10,706 bases of DNA from an uncultured Opitutaceae bacterium (GTDB taxonomy: Bacteria > Verrucomicrobiota > Verrucomicrobiia > Opitutales > Opitutaceae), in assembly GCA_937128785.1 (NCBI GenBank), contig CAKZMS010000486.1:1-10706 (forward strand), given 5' to 3'. Every line of letters begins with the position of its first letter. The first letter of the stretch is position 1. The translations under genes and the position numbers were made by a program. The notes beneath the pieces are model-generated. The model had not been told where the DNA came from, did not search any database, and saw nothing but the letters and a program-made list of their open reading frames with translations. Below are positions 7,329 through 10,706 of this stretch, piece by piece.

Positions 7329-8000
7329 ATGAAACTCCCCCGTCTGCCCTTGCTGGCCACGCTCCTGGCCACCCTGCTCATCTCCGCCCATGCCGCGCAT
7401 CACGAAGAAGGCTTCGTTCCCCTGTTTGATGGCGAGTCGCTCGACGGCTGGAAGACCGTCGGTGGCACCGGCAGCTTCAAAGCCAAGGACGACATGATCG
7501 TCGGCTACGGCGAAAACGTGAAGGGCAACACCTTCCTGCGCACGGAGAAGACCTTCACCGATTTCGATTTCCGTTTTTCCTACAAGCGGATCGACGGTAA
7601 CTCGGGCATGATGTTCCGGGCCGCCCAACGCCCCGGCGAAAATGGGCGGGTATTCGGCTACCAATGCGAACACGGCAATCGCCCCGAGCGAGCGTGGTCC
7701 GCGGGACTGTATGACGAAGCCCGCCGCGGCTGGCTCCAGCCTCACTCCACCGACCCGCGCGGGCAGGAAGCCTTCACCGCGCAAGGCCAGCGCCTCACCA
7801 ACTGGCAGGAATGGAACGACGTCCGGATCCTCTGCGAAGGCAACGTCACCAAGATCTGGTTCAACGGCGAACTGCGCACTCACTTCATCGACACCGACAA
7901 AGAGCATAATACCCTCGAGGGCTTTTTCGGCCTCCAAGTGCACTCCGGCAAGAAGAGCCTCGTCTACTGGAAGAATCTCCGGATCAAGGAACTGAAGTAA
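7329..8000 (+). CDS. Secreted DUF1080 (3-keto-disaccharide hydrolase-like) protein
   Basis: A 223-residue protein with a clear signal peptide (MKLPRLPLLATLLATLLIS, cleavage after AHA near residue 22). It is followed by one concanavalin-like jelly-roll domain of the DUF1080 / 3keto-disac_hyd family. The family start is GFVPLFDGESLDGW, a conserved core is NSGMMFRA, and the family end is LQVHSGKKSLVYWKNLRIKEL-like. Members of this family have been shown to cleave glycosidic bonds of 3-keto-glycosides, which need prior oxidation at C3. The whole protein is a single domain at the usual length. It starts at ATG 7329, 7 nt after the cytochrome stop codon, so it is almost certainly co-transcribed with it. 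The upstream sequence (GACTCCCT) has no Shine-Dalgarno motif, so translation may depend on coupling. The family is certain; hydrolase versus lyase activity and substrate are open. Confidence 0.92.
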   Translation: MKLPRLPLLATLLATLLISAHAAHHEEGFVPLFDGESLDGWKTVGGTGSFKAKDDMIVGYGENVKGNTFLRTEKTFTDFDFRFSYKRIDGNSGMMFRAAQRPGENGRVFGYQCEHGNRPERAWSAGLYDEARRGWLQPHSTDPRGQEAFTAQGQRLTNWQEWNDVRILCEGNVTKIWFNGELRTHFIDTDKEHNTLEGFFGLQVHSGKKSLVYWKNLRIKELK

Positions 8001-8066
8001 CCCGGTTCAACGGTTGCAGGCTCCGACATTCGCGGGGCACTCCTCTCTGCGGTGACATCCCGCTCC

Positions 8067-9518
8067 ATGATCGCCCGATTTTCGCTTTCGCGCATCCTGC
8101 TCGGCCTGCCCTTCGCCGCGTGGACGTCCTTGGCCGTCGCGGCGACTGCGCCGGAAACCCCGCCCCCGCACATCGTATTCATCCTCGCCGATGATCTGAC
8201 CTTTAGCGACACCGGGCCCTACGGCAGCCCCAACGTAAATACCCCGAACCTCGACCAACTGGCGAGTGAAGGTCTCCGCTTTGATCGATGCTTCCAAGCC
8301 ACCGCGATGTGCTCGCCGACCCGGCACAACCTCTACACCGGATTATATCCGATGCGCTCGGGCGCCTACCCCCAGGCTACCTGGGTTTACCCGGAGGTGA
8401 AGAGCATCGCGCATTACCTGCCGCCGCTGGGTTATCGTGTGGCCCTGAACGGCAAGCAACACATCCACCCCAAGTCCGCCTTTCCTTTCGACTACCTCGA
8501 CGAGGACACCGAGCCGGATCTGGCGGTGGTGGAGTCCTACCTACGGGAAGACCTCGCCACGCCCGCGATGGTCTTTCTCTGTTACCGCGAACCCCACACG
8601 CCTTGGGATAGGGGTCAGCCCGATCAATACGATCCGGAATCGTTCGAGCTGCCGCCCAATTTCGTCGATACCCCGCGAACCCGCGAACTCCTCACCCACT
8701 ACTATGCCGAGATCACCTGGTTGGATGAACAGGTCGGTCAAACCATGGCGATGCTTGATCGCCTCGGCATCGCCGACAACACCCTGCTCATCTTCGCCAG
8801 CGAACAAGGCAGCGCCTTCCCCTTCGCCAAATGGACGCAATACGACGCCGGTCTGCGCTCGGCGTTCATCGCCCGCTGGCCGGCGGTCATCCCTCCCGGC
8901 ACCACCACCGATGCAATGGTCGAATACGTGGACGTCACTCCGACCTTCATCGAACTCGCCGGCGGCGAACCACGGGAAGACCTCGACGGGCGCAGTTTCG
9001 CCGCCGTGATTCGGGGAGAAACCAACCATCACAAGGACCACGTATTCGGCCTCCAGACCACCCGCGGCATCACCAGCGGACCCGAACACTATGGCGTGCG
9101 GTCCGTGCGTAGTGAGCGCTACAAATACATCATCAATCTCACGCCCGAGGCCACCTTTTCAAACAACGTGACCATGACCGAGCGGAAGTGGTTTTCGTTT
9201 TGGAAAACGTGGATCGAAGCCGGCGAAACCGACCCGGTCGCCCACACCAAAGCGCAGCGCTACCTGCACCGCCCGGCCGAAGAACTCTACGACGTCATGG
9301 CCGATCCCTTCGAGCAGCACAACCTCGCCGACGATCCGCAACTCGCCGCCACCAAAGCCGACCTGCGCGCCCGATTGAAGGCTTGGATGGCGGACCAAGG
9401 CGACGCCGGCCAAGCCGCCGAGATGGCGGCCAACTATCGCAATCTCAAGACCCCCGAAGGCAAAGCCGCCTACCCCTACGACGACTTATCCCAACGACGA
9501 CGAGACAAGGCCGACTAG
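8067..9518 (+). CDS. Secreted type I (formylglycine) sulfatase, sulfamidase-like
   Basis: A 483-residue member of the alkaline-phosphatase superfamily, sulfatase family S1, which removes sulfate esters or N-sulfate from sugars. The signal peptide has Arg residues, a hydrophobic core (ILLGLPFAAWTSLAVA) and AVAA cleavage. I chose ATG 8067 because it begins this signal directly; GTG 8052 would add five residues. The sulfatase signature CSPTRHNLYTG begins at C82, the residue converted to formylglycine. D42 and D43 (ILADDL) are calcium ligands. The second metal pair, usually D-N or D-H, is E246-Q247 in FASEQGSAFPFAK, with K255 nearby. The C-terminal EELYDVMADPFEQHNLADDP is typical of sulfatases. 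The SEQG-FPFAK arrangement recalls N-sulfoglucosamine sulfohydrolase-like enzymes, but family number and substrate cannot be fixed here. No maturation enzyme (FGE or anSME) is in the window. It is the last gene of the plus-strand series, 66 nt after the DUF1080 gene. Confidence 0.93.
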   Translation: MIARFSLSRILLGLPFAAWTSLAVAATAPETPPPHIVFILADDLTFSDTGPYGSPNVNTPNLDQLASEGLRFDRCFQATAMCSPTRHNLYTGLYPMRSGAYPQATWVYPEVKSIAHYLPPLGYRVALNGKQHIHPKSAFPFDYLDEDTEPDLAVVESYLREDLATPAMVFLCYREPHTPWDRGQPDQYDPESFELPPNFVDTPRTRELLTHYYAEITWLDEQVGQTMAMLDRLGIADNTLLIFASEQGSAFPFAKWTQYDAGLRSAFIARWPAVIPPGTTTDAMVEYVDVTPTFIELAGGEPREDLDGRSFAAVIRGETNHHKDHVFGLQTTRGITSGPEHYGVRSVRSERYKYIINLTPEATFSNNVTMTERKWFSFWKTWIEAGETDPVAHTKAQRYLHRPAEELYDVMADPFEQHNLADDPQLAATKADLRARLKAWMADQGDAGQAAEMAANYRNLKTPEGKAAYPYDDLSQRRRDKAD

Positions 9519-9533
9519 CGGTCAAGTAACACG

Positions 9534-9586
9534 GGGCTTTAGCCGGCGTCTCAGAGTGCCGACTGAAGCACGGCACTACGGCCCTA
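9534..9586 (+). repeat. REP-like direct repeat, copy A
   Basis: This ~53-bp element begins 15 nt after the sulfatase stop codon. Its first 28 bases (9534-9561, starting GGGCTTTAGCCGGCG) are identical to 10293-10320. It shares further blocks GAAGCACG (9565-9572) and ACGGCCC (9578-9584), with a one-base indel between them. The ends GGGC (9534-9537) and GCCC (9581-9584) are complementary. Inside, GTGCCG (9556-9561) pairs with CGGCAC (9571-9576), so the element can fold. It lies in an intergenic region just after a gene, as REP elements do. Confidence 0.75.
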
Positions 9587-9680
9587 TTTTGCCATCGGTC
9601 GTCTCGCTTGATGTCGGGATCGGAGTTGGCAAAACTCGAGTCATTCTCGTCCTGAAAGGCTCCCGGATCGTTTCCTTCTT

Positions 9681-9703
9681 TCTGGACAGGTTACCTGTTC
9701 AGA
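9681..9703 (+). promoter_or_regulatory. Candidate YefM operator (inverted repeat)
   Basis: A 23-bp inverted repeat centred on T9692: arms ACAGGT (9686-9691) and ACCTGT (9693-9698), extended after one mismatch by TCTG (9681-9684) and CAGA (9700-9703). Ten of eleven positions pair. It ends 13 nt before the yefM ATG, next to the likely Shine-Dalgarno AGG at 9706-9708. YefM/Phd antitoxins repress their own operons by binding palindromes at the promoter, so this is the natural candidate site. The hexamer differs from the TGTACA core of the E. coli operator. I could not identify a clear -35/-10 pair. Confidence 0.55.
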
Positions 9704-9716
9704 CTAGGTTTTGCCT

Positions 9717-9989
9717 ATGACCCGAACATCTTACACGGAAGCTCGAGACAAACTTGCCTCATTTTGGGACGAAACAGTCTCAACTCGCGAGCCAGTAGTG
9801 CTTGATCGGAGAGGGCACGAATCCGTGGTGATGTTGCCGTTGGATGAATGGCGCGGATTGGAAGAGACCGCTCATTTACTCCGTTCTCCTGCCAACGCGC
9901 AAAGGCTGCTGGGGGCATTGAAGCGCCTGGAATCGGGACGCGGCAAAAAGATGACGTCGACCGACTTGGCTGCGCGAATCGAAAAATGA
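9717..9989 (+). CDS. yefM: Antitoxin YefM (Phd/YefM family)
   Basis: A 90-residue antitoxin. The N-terminal half (TSYTEARDKLASFWDE, then PVVLDRRG and SVVMLPLDEW) is the Phd/YefM DNA-binding fold. The central LEETAHLLRSPANAQRLL (residues 52-69) is almost the same as in E. coli YefM, where it begins the toxin-neutralising part. The C-terminal tail is basic and probably disordered until YoeB binds. ATG 9717 is preferred over TTG 9711: AGG at 9706-9708 lies 8 nt before it and it matches the family N-terminus. The stop codon overlaps the toxin start by ATGA. Local GC (about 52-54%) is well below that of the sulfatase gene (about 66% near its end), suggesting separate ancestry. It binds and inhibits YoeB and probably represses the operon through the inverted repeat at 9681-9703. 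Confidence 0.93.
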   Translation: MTRTSYTEARDKLASFWDETVSTREPVVLDRRGHESVVMLPLDEWRGLEETAHLLRSPANAQRLLGALKRLESGRGKKMTSTDLAARIEK

Positions 9990-10255
9990 GCGAATCTCCT
10001 CGGGAATTGGTTTTCGACCGCGATTTCCTCGAGGACCTCACGCATTGGGTAGAGACGGACCGGAAGATAGCCGTCAAAATTCTGAACCTGGTGGAGGCGA
10101 TTCGCCGTGATCCATTCAAAGGTATCGGGAAGCCCGAACCGTTGAGGCATCTGGGCAGCGGTGTCTGGTCCCGACGGATCACCCAAGAGCATCGTCTCGT
10201 CTACATCATCAAAACAGACCGACTACTCTTCGCTCAAGCGCGCTACCACTATTAA
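9986..10255 (+). CDS. yoeB: Toxin YoeB (RelE superfamily mRNA interferase)
   Basis: An 89-residue ribosome-dependent endoribonuclease that cuts mRNA in the ribosomal A site. All catalytic residues of E. coli YoeB are present at a constant offset of five: E51 (GKPEPL), R70 (EHRLVY), H88 and Y89 of the terminal RYHY, against E46, R65, H83 and Y84. The conserved segments RRDPFKGIGKPEPL and WSRRITQEHRLVY are intact, so the toxin should be active. The start is ATG 9986, overlapping the yefM stop as ATGA, which couples toxin synthesis to prior translation of the antitoxin. A longer in-frame reading from 9848 overlaps most of yefM and adds a non-homologous extension, so it is rejected. The gene ends 37 nt before the second copy of the flanking direct repeat. 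Confidence 0.95.
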   Translation: MSESPRELVFDRDFLEDLTHWVETDRKIAVKILNLVEAIRRDPFKGIGKPEPLRHLGSGVWSRRITQEHRLVYIIKTDRLLFAQARYHY

Positions 10256-10292
10256 ACCCCGGCAGGGATGCAGCGCCTCCTCGGGTGGGGCC

Positions 10293-10346
10293 GGGCTTTA
10301 GCCGGCGTCTCAGAGTGCCGGCGGAAGCACGCCACACGGCCCCCTA
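10293..10346 (+). repeat. REP-like direct repeat, copy B
   Basis: The second copy of the element at 9534-9586, in the same orientation, with 28 identical leading bases (10293-10320) and the shared blocks GAAGCACG (10324-10331) and ACGGCCC (10336-10342). The hairpin GCCGGC (10301-10306) / GCCGGC (10317-10322) is perfect here and has one mismatch in copy A. The ends GGGC and GCCC (10339-10342) pair. It lies 2 bp beyond the stop codon of the minus-strand gene and 37 nt after yoeB, so it may also act as a 3'-end structure for those transcripts. CCCGGC at 10258-10263 could pair with GCCGGG at 10290-10295 just outside it. Confidence 0.75.
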
Positions 10347-10348
10347 CC

Positions 10349-10706
10349 TCACCGCAAGTCATCCCAGCGGATGTAACGACCCGTGTTGGAATAGTCTTTC
10401 ACCGGCGACCCGGCCACCGGGTCGTTGAAGATCTGCTTTTTACCGGCGGCATCTTTGCGAATGGAAAACGCGTCGTAGACTTCTCCCACCGCGTCGATGG
10501 CCCGGTAACTCAACTCGTCCGCCGTCACATCAAACACTGCAAAGATCGGGGTGTTGTCGGCGTGACGATCGAGTTTGAAGTCGCCCCCCTGATCATCCCG
10601 GTAGGTATCCCATCCTTCGGTTTTGGTCTCGCCACGTTTGGTGGAGGAAGCGGTAACCACAAAGACGGTCTTAACATCGTGCGGCGCCCCGATACCCCAT
10701 CGAGCC
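10349..10706 (-). CDS. 3' end of a gene, probably a metallophosphoesterase (partial)
   Basis: The frame is open from the stop codon (TCA at 10349-10351 on the plus strand, TGA on the coding strand) to the window edge, so the N-terminal part is outside. The visible 118 or so residues include GAPHDVKTVFVVTAS, FAVFDVTADELSYRAIDAVG and EVYDAFSIRKD. This beta-rich ending resembles the C-terminus of secreted purple-acid-phosphatase-like metallophosphoesterases, where a segment ending in ELYDAF plus a basic residue closes the fold. No metal-binding residues of the catalytic domain are in view, so the family call is tentative. GTG 10660 is an internal valine codon, not the start: the frame continues upstream without a stop. 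The repeat copy B lies immediately downstream. It converges with the toxin gene. Confidence 0.5.
   Translation of the reverse strand, partial: ARWGIGAPHDVKTVFVVTASSTKRGETKTEGWDTYRDDQGGDFKLDRHADNTPIFAVFDVTADELSYRAIDAVGEVYDAFSIRKDAAGKKQIFNDPVAGSPVKDYSNTGRYIRWDDLR

Noticed and set aside
7182..7943. Minus-strand open frame of 253 codons across the cytochrome end and the DUF1080 gene
   Set aside because: It covers two conserved plus-strand genes, and its own translation shows no family motif.
8052..8066. GTG start for the sulfatase
   Set aside because: ATG 8067 begins the signal peptide directly and no ribosome-binding motif favours the GTG.
9626..9646. sigma-70 promoter for yefM using TTGGCA at 9626-9631
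   Set aside because: No acceptable -10 hexamer occurs 16-18 bp downstream.
9848..9985. Upstream in-frame extension of YoeB
   Set aside because: It overlaps most of yefM and adds residues unlike any YoeB; ATG 9986 gives the family length and coupled ATGA start.
9534..10346. CRISPR array from the two repeats
   Set aside because: Only two copies ~760 bp apart with genes between them; no regular short spacers.

Overview
The window looks like a chromosomal segment of a high-GC bacterium from the Planctomycetota-Verrucomicrobiota-Chlamydiota (PVC) group. My best guess is Verrucomicrobiota, Opitutales-like. The evidence is a PVC-type multidomain cytochrome (beta-propeller, HEAT-like region, CxxCH heme domain), a secreted DUF1080 protein, a formylglycine-type sulfatase and a PVC-style FAD-dependent oxidoreductase, all typical of glycan-degrading marine or soil members. 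This is inference from gene content; there is no rRNA gene to confirm it.

Layout. Positions 81-1960 (+) hold a phytanoyl-CoA dioxygenase-family (PhyH) oxygenase that overlaps by ATGA with a DapA/NanA-superfamily aldolase or lyase. Positions 1935-3866 (-) hold an FAD-dependent oxidoreductase, convergent with the aldolase (26-bp overlap) and divergent from the next gene. Positions 3937-9518 (+) hold four genes in series: a TIM-barrel sugar phosphate isomerase/epimerase, a secreted PVC-type cytochrome dehydrogenase, a secreted DUF1080 (3-keto-disaccharide hydrolase-like) protein 7 nt downstream, and a secreted sulfatase. After the sulfatase the character changes: GC falls from about 66% to about 52-54% in sampled 100-bp stretches. 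A yefM-yoeB toxin-antitoxin pair (9717-10255) sits between two copies of a ~54-bp direct repeat. The window ends inside the 3' part of a minus-strand gene, probably a metallophosphoesterase.

How the genes may work together (inference). Three adjacent genes carry export signals. Their products could desulfate a glycan or glycoside (sulfatase), oxidise a sugar hydroxyl to a keto group with electrons passed to heme c (propeller-cytochrome), and cleave the keto-glycoside (DUF1080). The isomerase/epimerase, FAD oxidoreductase, Schiff-base aldolase and PhyH oxygenase have no export signal and could process the imported keto- or deoxy-sugar. This would be an oxidative, non-classical glycoside breakdown route linked to desulfation. 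No classical glycoside hydrolase or polysaccharide lyase, transporter, transcription factor or sulfatase-maturation gene is visible here.

No tRNA, rRNA, CRISPR array, insertion sequence or integrase was found. Every intergenic stretch is shorter than 300 bp.
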